NCBI GenBank assembly: GCA_041690495.1
Contig: JAWLHE010000002.1
Location: 372,001 to 436,000, forward strand
DNA: 64,000 bases
Direction: 5' to 3'
Origin: DATAAP01 sp041690495
Lineage (GTDB): Bacteria; Pseudomonadota; Alphaproteobacteria; CACIAM-22H2
Positions 23,846 through 33,900 of the stretch are shown piece by piece. The notes under the pieces are model-generated. The model was not told where the DNA came from, did no database searches, and saw nothing but the letters and a program-made list of their open reading frames with translations. Numbering within the stretch: the first letter of the stretch is position 1; every line of letters begins with the position of its first letter. Position numbers and translations under genes: made by a program.

Positions 23846-26336
23846 ACTCGACGGCCATAGCGCATTCGCGGCGCTGACGCGGTTGCTTAACAATGCAGAT
23901 GAAGGGAGGGGATGGCGCGCCCATTCGCCGTCGCTGGACAGATTGCGCATCGCGCTTACCGAAACACCGCAGCGGGCTAGCACCCTTGATCTCGCGGTGT
24001 TGCTTCGTCAGGCCCTGCGTTATGAGCATGCCAGGCGCGGTAACATGGCGTCGCCAACAATCCTGGTCGCGCACCCGTCTTTCAACGGCTTCAACAAATG
24101 GGATCTCGTCGGCTTACGCGCCACACCCGTAGTGGGAGGCACCAATGTGAGCGCCGTTCCATGGCGACCGAGTTGGCTCACCCAGCACGACAGTCGTGGC
24201 GTCGACGGGTTCGCAGTCTCCGAAACCGTCTGCCGCGAGTTTAACACAGCGGGGTGTGAGGGAGACCCGTTTCTTTCATCAGTCGGGCGGACCTCCTATC
24301 GCAGTCGCGGCCAACGCGCTGCGGTCCGCGCTGCTCTGTCCACGCCAGCCGGCGGGACACTTGTCGTCGCGCTGCCAACAGGCGAGGGGAAGAGCATGAT
24401 CTTCCAACTCGTGCAAAGCGTCGGCTTCGTCGGAGCGCAGTACGCCGAGGGCCGCGGCGTTACGCTAGTTATTGTTCCGACCGTAGCGCTTGGGGTCAAC
24501 CACGAACAAGAGGCGGTAGAGGTCTGTGGCCTGTCCAAACCTCTCGCGTTTCAAGGCGGTAACGACGTTCAGAACGGAATCATCGCCAACCGAGTCGCCG
24601 ATGGCTCGCAAGGCCTTTGCTTCGTCTCTCCCGAGGCGGCCTGCGGACGCCTGCGGGACCCACTCCGCCGTGCCGCCGAGGCGGGCCACCTGCGCGCCCT
24701 GGTCGTGGACGAGGCTCATCTGGTCGACCAATGGGGGACCGGATTTCGCACAGAATTTCAGGAACTAAGCGGCTTGAGACGCGAACTCATTGCCGCGGCC
24801 CCTCCAGGCCAACAGATGCGTACGCTACTCCTGTCGGCGACCTTGACTGATTCGTCTCTCGAAACGCTGCGGGCGCTATTCGGCATTGAGGGTGACTTTG
24901 AAAGCATCGCGGCTGTCCAACTCAGGCCTGAGCCTGATTATTGGATCGCGCCGATTGCAAGCGAGCGAGCACGGATCGACCACCTCATCGAGGCGCTTCA
25001 TCACGTGCCACGCCCGGCAGTCCTCTACGTGACGGAAGTCTCCGAAGCCAATGCGTGGCACAGCCGGCTCATCAATGCTGGCTTTCGGCGCGTTCGTAAG
25101 GTTCACGGCAAAACCGGTCGGGCCGAGCGCGAGGAAATAGTCGCTGAATGGCGCGACGGATCACTCGATATCGTCGTCGGCACATCCGCTTTTGGGCTTG
25201 GCATCGACTATCCCCATGCTCGCAGCGTCATCCATGCTTGCGTTCCTGAGACGTTGGATCGCTTCTATCAGGAAGTTGGCCGCGGCGGTCGAGATGGGAA
25301 GGGCTCGCTCTCACTGATTGCTCCGAGTGCCAAGGACTTCACCACTGCCGAAAATATCAACTCCCAACAGGTCATCAGCATTGATCGCGGCCTGAAGCGC
25401 TGGTCGACTATGTTTGCGCGCAAAGTGTCGGTTGCCGGTGGCCGCTTTGCAGTTCGCATCGATGGCCGGCCAGGAGCCGACGAGCGCGATATCGACATGT
25501 TCGGTGAGACTAACACCGATTGGAATCTGCGCACTGTCGCGCTAATGGCCCGGGCGGGTCTCGTGCGGCTTCTTGGGGCGCCCTATCCGCGACTTCAGGA
25601 CGAGGGCGACTGGCTCGAGCTTGAAATCGTAGATGATCACCACCTCGACAAGGCGGTTTGGCAGCAACGCGTCGAACCGATCCGGCGCGAAAGCTGGATC
25701 GCCAGCAAACGTAACCTCGATCTTATGCGCGATTATCTAGCCGACACCCGGTGTCCCGCTGAGATTTTCGAGGAACTGTATGGTGCCCATCGGCTCGGAC
25801 GAGCGTGTAGCCGGTGCAGCCGTTGTCGGGCGGACCCGATCTGCCGCCACCAACCAATGCCCGTGGGTGAACCCCGGGCACCGTGGACCGAGCCATTGCA
25901 TCCCACATTGGAGCGGCTATTCGACCGCAATCTGCGCCTGCTTGTTACCTATGATCCCGAGGCTTTGCCACGTGCTGCGTCGCGGCGACTTGCGGAAAGC
26001 TTGCAGCGCCTCCAGCAAGTCGATCTCGTCAAGCTGCTGCTCCTTGGAGAGCAGCCTTTCGACATGACCAGAGTCCTAAAATTCGCTGAGAAGTCACTAC
26101 TCTTCGTGTGCGAGTTGTCATCGCTTGCGCTGTCGAGGCTCCCTAAGGGGCCCGAACTAGTGATGGTCGGTACCGGTCAACGGCTGGAAGAACAGAATTT
26201 TGCCATCCGCCCTGACACACCGCGAATCTTCCTAACTACGGAAGATCAGAAAGCCCCAGACGGCAGACGCTTACGCGACGTATTCGGCGGGCGCACCCTC
26301 ACACTCGACGAATTCCATGCAAGAGTAGCACAATGA
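23838..26336 (+). CDS. dpdF: DpdF-like RecQ-family helicase
   Basis: An 832-residue helicase. Motif I is ALPTGEGKSMIFQL (about residues 178-191), motif II VVDEAHLVDQWG (about 288), and motif III LLLSATL. The C-terminal lobe has VGTSAFGLGIDYPHARSVIH and the RecQ-like motif VI FYQEVGRGGRDGKGS. A cysteine cluster CSRCSRC...C near residue 656 resembles the RecQ zinc-binding subdomain. ATG 23838 overlaps the end of dpdE by 8 bases, and the in-frame codons upstream lie within dpdE. It ends overlapping dpdG (ATGA). It probably unwinds DNA in the restriction arm of the system. Confidence 0.82.
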   Translation: MNELDGHSAFAALTRLLNNADEGRGWRAHSPSLDRLRIALTETPQRASTLDLAVLLRQALRYEHARRGNMASPTILVAHPSFNGFNKWDLVGLRATPVVGGTNVSAVPWRPSWLTQHDSRGVDGFAVSETVCREFNTAGCEGDPFLSSVGRTSYRSRGQRAAVRAALSTPAGGTLVVALPTGEGKSMIFQLVQSVGFVGAQYAEGRGVTLVIVPTVALGVNHEQEAVEVCGLSKPLAFQGGNDVQNGIIANRVADGSQGLCFVSPEAACGRLRDPLRRAAEAGHLRALVVDEAHLVDQWGTGFRTEFQELSGLRRELIAAAPPGQQMRTLLLSATLTDSSLETLRALFGIEGDFESIAAVQLRPEPDYWIAPIASERARIDHLIEALHHVPRPAVLYVTEVSEANAWHSRLINAGFRRVRKVHGKTGRAEREEIVAEWRDGSLDIVVGTSAFGLGIDYPHARSVIHACVPETLDRFYQEVGRGGRDGKGSLSLIAPSAKDFTTAENINSQQVISIDRGLKRWSTMFARKVSVAGGRFAVRIDGRPGADERDIDMFGETNTDWNLRTVALMARAGLVRLLGAPYPRLQDEGDWLELEIVDDHHLDKAVWQQRVEPIRRESWIASKRNLDLMRDYLADTRCPAEIFEELYGAHRLGRACSRCSRCRADPICRHQPMPVGEPRAPWTEPLHPTLERLFDRNLRLLVTYDPEALPRAASRRLAESLQRLQQVDLVKLLLLGEQPFDMTRVLKFAEKSLLFVCELSSLALSRLPKGPELVMVGTGQRLEEQNFAIRPDTPRIFLTTEDQKAPDGRRLRDVFGGRTLTLDEFHARVAQ

Positions 26337-27247
26337 GCATCGTCACCACCGCGCAAGCCGTTCCGAGTCGCTTATTCGCCATCTACGCAGCGCTGTTTGA
26401 TAGCGAAAATGGCGAGGTGAAGGAGCGCATCGAATCCTGGGCAACGCCACCGTCCCTTAGTGCCCGTGGTAATGACGAGGACGGCGAATCGTCAACAACG
26501 CTCTTTAGCAACACGTTGCAGGAAGCACGCAGGCTCGGGCTCGTGGAGGAGGTCGATGACAAGCTTCGTCTCACGGCAGACGCACGTGGCAACGGTAAGA
26601 AGGGACGTGAATGTGAGAGCTATTTTCGCGACTATTTGAAGCGCACGTTGTTCGATCCGGATCGCGCGAACGAAACACAGCAAGCGGGCTTCATGTTCGC
26701 GCTCAGCTGGTTTCTCAGCGCTAATCCGCTCCGGCCTATGGCTTTCGCGGAGGGACCGCAGATTGCGTTGAAGCTGGCTATTGGCGACCATGCCAATAAG
26801 ACGGAGTTGACGTCGCTCAACCGGTACCAGAACTTCCTTTACTGGGCGCGTTACCTTGGCTTTGCCACGATCGTCGGCGGGCGTGACACCGATGATTCCA
26901 GTTCGCGTCGTGCCATCCCCGATCCATCACGCGCCATCGAAGCGGCGCTCCCGGCAATCTTCGCCGATGAGGTCGAATTGCCGATCGAAACATTCTTAAG
27001 CCGACTCTCAGCGATCTTTCCAGTATTCGAGAAGGGAAGTATCCGCAAGGAGTATGACGCAGTGCAGCTAAATCCGCCGGCCGATGCCGTGCATCGGCTG
27101 TCGATCGCGACAAGCATAGCGCTTCAGCGCCTCGCGGATCGGCAGAGAATTTTGCTTGGCAGTGTGGCTGACGCGCCGGCGCGTGTGCTGGACTTTGGTA
27201 TTCGTGAGGGTCGAATCAGCCACGTCTCCCGCAGGGGATCTGTCTGA
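26333..27247 (+). CDS. dpdG: DpdG-like protein
   Basis: A 304-residue soluble protein located between the RecQ-like helicase and the large ATPase, which is the DpdG position in described dpd loci. The N-terminal 90 residues (VPSRLFAIYAALFDSENGEV, then LFSNTLQEARRLGLVEEVDD followed by KLRLT) look like a winged-helix pair. The middle carries NRYQNFLYWARYLGFATIVG. No catalytic motif is seen, so a DNA-binding or adaptor role for DpdH is possible. Both ends overlap neighbouring genes (ATGA with dpdF, one base with dpdH). Identity is inferred mainly from context. Confidence 0.6.
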   Translation: MSIVTTAQAVPSRLFAIYAALFDSENGEVKERIESWATPPSLSARGNDEDGESSTTLFSNTLQEARRLGLVEEVDDKLRLTADARGNGKKGRECESYFRDYLKRTLFDPDRANETQQAGFMFALSWFLSANPLRPMAFAEGPQIALKLAIGDHANKTELTSLNRYQNFLYWARYLGFATIVGGRDTDDSSSRRAIPDPSRAIEAALPAIFADEVELPIETFLSRLSAIFPVFEKGSIRKEYDAVQLNPPADAVHRLSIATSIALQRLADRQRILLGSVADAPARVLDFGIREGRISHVSRRGSV

Positions 27248-30200
27248 TGCGCAATCATCTCTGTTGGGATCCTCGTGCCGTCCGCGAAGTCATCAACCCG
27301 TTTGCTGAACATATTCCCGACAGCCTCTTTCGAGCCGTTCACAGCGACTGGAATCTTAGGGTCGGCCCACCTGTCGGCAAGTCGTTTCAGGAGCTTACCG
27401 AAGCGGCCTGGCAAGAGTTGGCGCCAAGCGAATTCCTTGCCGATTTTCTACGCGAAGAGCGGCCACATGCTCTTGCTGCCATCCTTGGTGAGACCGGGTC
27501 CGGCAAGTCACACCTTGTCCATTGGATGCGACTCAACATCAAGCCCGATGAAAAGCGACTCGTGCTCGTGGTGCGCAAGTCCGGTACCAGCTTGCGGGCC
27601 ATCGTAAAGATGATCATCGAGATGCTGCCCATCGACGAGCAGCAGAGTTTTCTCGATACACTGCAATCTGCGGGTGACGGCACTCAAAGCCGCAATGACC
27701 AAAAGCAGCAACTGCTCAATGATCTTGCGCAAGTGATCCGGGAGGAGGTACTCGCATCGGACGCCGATGAGGTCGAAGCGGAACTGGTCAAGTATCTGCC
27801 CGACTTGTTCCAGGATCCGCATATGCGCGCTGCGCATTTCCTGGCAGATAACACGGTCGTCGCGGAGATCGTCGATCACATATTCGCAGCGTCGAACGCG
27901 CATGACCGGCCCGACAGGCGGCGCAGATTTACAGAAGACGACCTTCCGCTCGGAGGCATGGACTTTGCCAACGCGTCGAAGCAGGCCCGCGACGCAATGC
28001 AGATCATTGAGTGCGACCGCGCCATGTATCTTCCGCTGGCGATCAAAATCATCAACCGCAATCTTGACCGCGCGGTCGCACGCACCCTGAGCTTCTCGGG
28101 CGACCGGGTTGAGGAGTTGATGTTGCGACTTCGGATGCACCTGAAGAGCCAGGGCAAGGAACTCGTCCTGTTGGTCGAAGAATTCGCTCGGCTGCAGGGC
28201 ATCGATCGCGCTCTCCTTCAGGCGATCACATCCCACGGCGACGAACGCCAGTGCAAGATGCGTTCTGCGATCGCAGTGACAACGGGCTTCTTCGAGAGCG
28301 TCGCGGAAACCGCCTATATGCGGACCACGCATATCGTCGATATGGATCGCTCGGCAGGACGTGCCGAGGGACAGAATGTAACAGTGGAATCGCTCGGCCA
28401 GTTCGCGTCGCGTTATCTGAATGCAGTCCGACTCGGACTCGAGGGGATAAATCGTTGGAGCGAGATGGCGGGTCCCGCGGAGAGTCCACCTTCGCGCTGT
28501 ACAACCTGCATTTATCAAAGCGAATGCCACGCCATTTTCGGGGCGGATGATGACTATGGCCTCTATCCCTTCACACGGCGCGCCTTATGGAACGCTGCGT
28601 TGCGTGCCGATGCTTCAATGCCGACGAGCTTAAATCCGCGCATCCTGCAGAACGATCTGCTCGTTGAAGTGCTTGATAATTACGGAGAGGAGATCCGGAC
28701 GGGCGCATTTCCACCATTCAAGCTGCTGGAGAAGTTGGGTGGCGTAAAGGCACTGCCACTCGCAGCGCAGACCCAATTGCATAACCGCAATCCACAAATG
28801 TCGAAACGTTGGGAGGCATTCCTCGAACTCTATGACGGCACGGGTAAGATCACCAACCTGGAAGCACCACTCCGCGAGGCGTTCGAAGTGCCGGAGATTC
28901 CGGGCGCCACCGAAGGGAAAGCCACCAATGACATACCCGAGGCTAAGGTCGCAGAAATCCCAAAGCCGACAACCGCCAGCCGAGAAGACTTAGCTATCGA
29001 GGAATGGATCCACGGCGGTGGTCTTGATCAGACGGTCGCGACGCAGCTTCGGCCGCTGATTTTCGCAGCGATCGCCGACGGAATTGACTGGGACATGCTA
29101 GGGCTCGCCAAACCAGCTTTCGTGGGCAAAACAGGACGTGCTTTTCAGACCAACAGCATCAGTTTCGACCGGCAGACCACGCAGGTTCAGCAGCATCTGC
29201 AGGTCAAGATCAGAATCCCAGGCGAGCTTCTGACGCCAGCGACCGCCGGGACGGCGCTCCAAGGTCTCCTGCGGGCGAGCAAACGTCAGTTCCACTGGGA
29301 TTTCGACGATGGCGAAAAGATGCTCGCCGCCTTTCTCGACTGCATCGAGGTCTGGTCTTCTAGCGTCGAAGAGCAATTGCGCGCCCTTTGCGCACCGACA
29401 CCCAAATGGAACCAGGCGACGGCCGCACTCGAACTACTCTGCGTCGGGGCGGCTATTGGCGGCAAGATCAAACCCGACGCAAGCATTGCCGACATGATCG
29501 ACGGCGCATTCAGTCCTTGGCCGGCGGAGTGCGCCAGCACGGCAAGTGAGATGCGCTCGTTGTATGACAAGCTCGTCCGGGGTCGCGACAAGTTTGCTGA
29601 CATGGCGCGTGCTCAAACTTCAAGCATGAAGGGCGGCCGAGTCGGCGCAATGCTCAACCCGCGGCGAGTCATTGGCGCTATTCGTGACATACGGCAATCG
29701 AAATGGCACCTCGAGCTAGATCCGCCTGCGGAGGAGCGGAGCGATGTCGCAAAGGTCTATCGCGAAGCCAAGGCAACCCTTGGACTCGCCGCCGCGGCCG
29801 AGTTGGCAGTGCGCCAAAAATGGTTAGGCGAAATGGAAGAAGCGTTTGGCTCGGGCGCGTCTCGCGCAACCATCGTGGCGACGCTGGACCAAGCGCGTCG
29901 GGCTGCGCATGAAGCCGGTTTAGGGTCGAACAACACGTCCAAAAGGCTCGGCGACGCACTCGAACGCTTCCGTGCAACGCAGTTTGACGACTCGCTCTCG
30001 GCCGCGCGTAGCCTCACCAAGCAAGACGACGCGCTCGCGATACTTCCGCATTTTGGACGCGGGCGGAGCAATGCGGTTGAGGCAGGGACTGTGCTCGCAG
30101 TGGAGGCGAAGGCCTTCCTCGACGCGGTCGATCAAAGCCTGGCAGCCTATAGCGAAAGCCACAGCGCTAAACACGACGCGCTCGGCGCAAGTCTGTCGCG

Positions 30201-30282
30201 GATCGATGACTCACTACAAACAATCGAAATCGGTCTCACGCAAATGAGTGGACCGAACGGGAAAACTGCCAATGCTGCTTGA
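27247..30282 (+). CDS. dpdH: DpdH-like large P-loop ATPase
   Basis: A 1011-residue P-loop ATPase. Walker A is AAILGETGSGKSHLVHWM (about residues 77-94). The likely Walker B is ELVLLVEEFARLQGID (about 305-320). A cysteine cluster, CTTCIYQSEC, is at 418-427 and may bind zinc. The C-terminal 400 residues are largely helical. DpdH is the ATPase of the Dpd restriction set, and its arrangement with DpdG and DpdI resembles a condensin- or DndF-like DNA-sensing machine, though that comparison is inference. ATG 27247 sits on the dpdG stop. Confidence 0.78.
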   Translation: MRNHLCWDPRAVREVINPFAEHIPDSLFRAVHSDWNLRVGPPVGKSFQELTEAAWQELAPSEFLADFLREERPHALAAILGETGSGKSHLVHWMRLNIKPDEKRLVLVVRKSGTSLRAIVKMIIEMLPIDEQQSFLDTLQSAGDGTQSRNDQKQQLLNDLAQVIREEVLASDADEVEAELVKYLPDLFQDPHMRAAHFLADNTVVAEIVDHIFAASNAHDRPDRRRRFTEDDLPLGGMDFANASKQARDAMQIIECDRAMYLPLAIKIINRNLDRAVARTLSFSGDRVEELMLRLRMHLKSQGKELVLLVEEFARLQGIDRALLQAITSHGDERQCKMRSAIAVTTGFFESVAETAYMRTTHIVDMDRSAGRAEGQNVTVESLGQFASRYLNAVRLGLEGINRWSEMAGPAESPPSRCTTCIYQSECHAIFGADDDYGLYPFTRRALWNAALRADASMPTSLNPRILQNDLLVEVLDNYGEEIRTGAFPPFKLLEKLGGVKALPLAAQTQLHNRNPQMSKRWEAFLELYDGTGKITNLEAPLREAFEVPEIPGATEGKATNDIPEAKVAEIPKPTTASREDLAIEEWIHGGGLDQTVATQLRPLIFAAIADGIDWDMLGLAKPAFVGKTGRAFQTNSISFDRQTTQVQQHLQVKIRIPGELLTPATAGTALQGLLRASKRQFHWDFDDGEKMLAAFLDCIEVWSSSVEEQLRALCAPTPKWNQATAALELLCVGAAIGGKIKPDASIADMIDGAFSPWPAECASTASEMRSLYDKLVRGRDKFADMARAQTSSMKGGRVGAMLNPRRVIGAIRDIRQSKWHLELDPPAEERSDVAKVYREAKATLGLAAAAELAVRQKWLGEMEEAFGSGASRATIVATLDQARRAAHEAGLGSNNTSKRLGDALERFRATQFDDSLSAARSLTKQDDALAILPHFGRGRSNAVEAGTVLAVEAKAFLDAVDQSLAAYSESHSAKHDALGASLSRIDDSLQTIEIGLTQMSGPNGKTANAA

Positions 30283-30985
30283 ACGCGCCGCTGGACTGGC
30301 CGCGAAGATCGCAAAGTATCAAGAACTAGCGAACGCTGCCGACCAAGCCGAGCAATTCCAGACCCGCGCCAATCAGTTTGGTGGGGTGGCGGAAAGCATT
30401 ACGCGCGCGCGTCAGGCACTGAACCAACTCATCGAGGCTGGTGTGCCGGTCGACTTCAAGCCGACAGAAGGAGCGGGATACGCGGCCAAAGCGAAAGATC
30501 TCCGCGCGGCCATCAGCAGCAATCCTGCGGCGATCAACGACCCGCCGTTCGATCTCAAGTATGAGTTTATCGATCGTCTCAACGCGATCGTGGCTAAAGC
30601 GAACCAAGCTATGATGAACGCCTGGAAGGCTTATGTCGCCAGGCGAAGCGACTTCGGCTCGGATGATGTATTGAGTGCGCTCGCCGCGGTTCCTCAATTC
30701 CGAAAAAGCGTCGCCAGGATTCGTGAGTGTCGCAGCGATATCGCCATGATCGGCAACAGCATGCCCTCCGATCCGCAAGTGGCCGTGGGACGACTGGATG
30801 CGCTAGTTGCCGCTCACAACGCCGCTTGGGCGGAACTGTCGGCTGAGGATATTCCGAAAAGCGTCCTCTCATTCGTCCGCGCCGCCGCGAGCGAGGGGGC
30901 ACCGCTCGCCACCTATACCGACGAAGTCCGCACCTGGCTCGAAAGTCGCAGTCTCCTCACTGCCTTCCGTATCCGGCTTCGGTAG
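30272..30985 (+). CDS. dpdI: DpdI-like helical protein
   Basis: A 237-residue, almost entirely helical protein (LERAAGLAAKIAKYQELANA, then ADQAEQFQTRANQF), probably a coiled coil, with no catalytic motif. It lies between the DpdH ATPase and the DpdJ helicase, the DpdI position. ATG 30272 overlaps the dpdH end by 11 bases, and an in-frame GTG at 30248 is possible but has no advantage. By its shape it may be a structural partner of DpdH. Identity is by context. Confidence 0.6.
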   Translation: MLLERAAGLAAKIAKYQELANAADQAEQFQTRANQFGGVAESITRARQALNQLIEAGVPVDFKPTEGAGYAAKAKDLRAAISSNPAAINDPPFDLKYEFIDRLNAIVAKANQAMMNAWKAYVARRSDFGSDDVLSALAAVPQFRKSVARIRECRSDIAMIGNSMPSDPQVAVGRLDALVAAHNAAWAELSAEDIPKSVLSFVRAAASEGAPLATYTDEVRTWLESRSLLTAFRIRLR

Positions 30986-30994
30986 CGAGGGCTG

Positions 30995-33900
30995 ATGGCA
31001 GTATCCCGCGAAGCATTGCTACTGCTTGACCTCATCGAAGCGATTGAGATGCGATCGTTGGAATGGGGCTTCACCGACGGTTCGCTGAGTGAAGACGAGG
31101 CAGTTGCACTCGCAAGCCGCCTTAATGGCGACGGTGAAGGCGTCGTTGACGGTGAGAACCTCATCGAAGAGTTGATCGACTTGAAGCTCATCTTTGAGCA
31201 TCAGAGCATCGGAAGCGGTGTCCGCATCCGCTCCCGGTTTGCCGAAATGATGCGGTTATTGGCTGCCAATCGACAGCTCTTTCCGAATAAGCCTTGGCAA
31301 AGTGCGCCACGCCTTGTAGCAGATTTTCGCGTCGATCGTCGGCCCCGCCGTTTTCCCCGCCGCGACCGCCTATCGTCTGATGTTGTGGCTGAACACAGCG
31401 ACACGATCGCGCCTTCCGCCCTCAAGCGCGATCTGTGGCAGGCACTCACGTCTCCCCCGCGTATGAAGCTCGCCGCCTTTCAGGAACGAGCGGCGCTGCG
31501 ACTATCCAATCCAAGTGATGACACGGGCACCATTGTCACGGCTGGGACGGGCAGCGGGAAGACCATCGCCTTCTATCTACCCGGAATGATCCGAATCGGT
31601 GAAGCGATCGGTGCTGACCATTGGGTGAAGGCCGTCGCCATTTACCCGCGCATCGAACTCCTCAAAGATCAGTTCACGGAAGCGTTCAGCATGGCGCGAG
31701 CAATGGATGCAGCTCTCGCCGCGCACGGTCGTCGCCCCTTGAGAATCGGCGCGCTTTTTGGTGCGACGCCCAGACAAGCAGAATCCCACGAACTGATAGA
31801 GAGAGAGTGGCTTCGGCGTGGGCAAGACTTTGTTTGTCCTTGGATGCGCTGCCCGACTTGCAATGGCGAATTGGTGTGGCGGCAGGCGGATCTTGAAGCG
31901 GGCACTGAACGCCTCGTTTGTGCCCTGCATAATTGTTCAGGAGGTGTTAGCGAGAATCAGATCGTCCTTACCCGGGGGCGATTGCAGCGCCAGCCGCCGG
32001 ACATCCTTTTCACGACAACTGAAATCTTAAACCAGCGCCTTTCAGATCACTGGATGCGCGGCCTATTCGGCGTCGGAATAGCTGACGCGAAGAAGCCATT
32101 CCTCGCTCTTCTCGATGAGGTGCATACCTATGAAGGGACGACTGGGGCTCACGCGGCGCTCACGCTGCGGCGCTGGCGCCATCTACTTGCCGCACCACTG
32201 TGTTGGGTCGGCTTGTCGGCAACACTCGGCGAGGCGGCGCGCTTCTTCGCCGAACTGACAGGCGCGCCGCTCGATAACGTTGTCGAGATCACTCCGCGTC
32301 CGGATGAATATGAAGAGCAGGGCGGCGAGTATCAAGGGCTGCTCCGCGGCGATCCTGCGTCGCGAGCTTCGCTGCTAGCGACCACTATCCAAACATCGAT
32401 GTTGGTGGCACGCGTCTTAGATCCACCGGGCGCGAGCAATGCCCCAGGTGCGTTCGGCCGCCGTGCGTTCCTTTTCACGGACGATCTCGACGTTACCAAC
32501 CGCCTCTATGACGATTTGCGCGACGCGGAGGCGTTCACAATCTTCGGCAAGCCCGATGCGCAACGCCAACCCCTCGCCAGTCTGCGCGGATCCGGTCCCG
32601 ACGCCGCGCTCCGGGACGTAGAGGGCCAGCGTTGGCGGATCTGCGAAGACATCGGTCATCCATTGAATCGGCGCCTTATCGTCGGCCGCACCACGTCGCA
32701 AGACGCCGGTGTCAATCAATCGGCGAATATCGTAGTGGCGACGGCCGCGCTAGAGGTCGGATTCAATGACCCGTTGGTCGGGGCAGTCATACAGCACAAG
32801 GCTCCGCGCGGCATGGCGTCGTTTCTGCAGCGCAAGGGCAGGGCGGGTCGTGATCGTGCGATGCGTCCGATCACACTCACCGTTCTATCCGACTATGGTC
32901 GTGACCGCGCCTTTTACCAAGGCTACGAGCACCTGTTCGATCCAACGCTAGAGCCGCAGTACCTGCCGATCCACAATCCCTATGTGTTGAAGATTCAAGC
33001 AGTGTTTGCTCTCTTCGATTGGCTGGCAGCGCGGACGGCAAGCTACGAGAAGGCATGGCTATGGGATATACTGAGTAGACCACTGGAAAACCCCAACCAA
33101 GCCGTCCGGACTGTAATCGATCGAACCAAGGCCCAACTCACCCTACTCGTGCAGGGCGATGCCGCGGCGATTGAGGATCTGCGCGGTTATCTCATTTCCG
33201 CGCTCGAAGTCGATGAAATGACGGCTCAAGCACTGCTTTGGGAAGCGCCGCGCTCGCTGTTGCTGGAGGCGGTACCGACGCTTGTTCGGCGCCTCTTTCG
33301 GCAGTGGCGGTTAGCCTTTCCCGATACCGAAGGCGCCCTCGACCTGCAGATCAATCATCACCCGCTGCCTGACTTCGTGCCGCGTAACCTCTTCAGCGAC
33401 CTCAGCCTCCCTGAGGTGCGGGTAATCGTTCCCCCTGCGACCGTCAACCACGCGGAGCGAGTCGAGGAGATGCCTGTCCTACAGGCGCTAAACCAACTCG
33501 TACCCGGGCGCGTAACGCGGCGGTTCGCACATGAGCGGGGCGCGCTCTCACACTGGGTTCCGGTCGATCCCGCCTTTCCCGAGCAGGACAGGTCGATCAG
33601 CGATTATGCCGAGGAATATGAGTTCGTTGGCAGCTTCAGCGGCCGATTTAACGATCAGTTAGATGATGACCCGCTGCTTGTGTTCAGGCCGTGGACGGTG
33701 CGCCTCTCGAAGGCAGCTCGCAGCGATGCGCTTCCGAGCAGTAATGCGCGACTAGCCTGGCGTACTGACATTGTTGCCAGCGGTGAGGCTATGAGCGTGC
33801 CTGTTCCGCCTCGTTCGGAGTGGTGCGGCTACGTTCGGGTAATCGACTTCTATCTTCACCGTTTCCGTTCGAGCGTCAGCGTACGGCGGTTCGCTCCGAC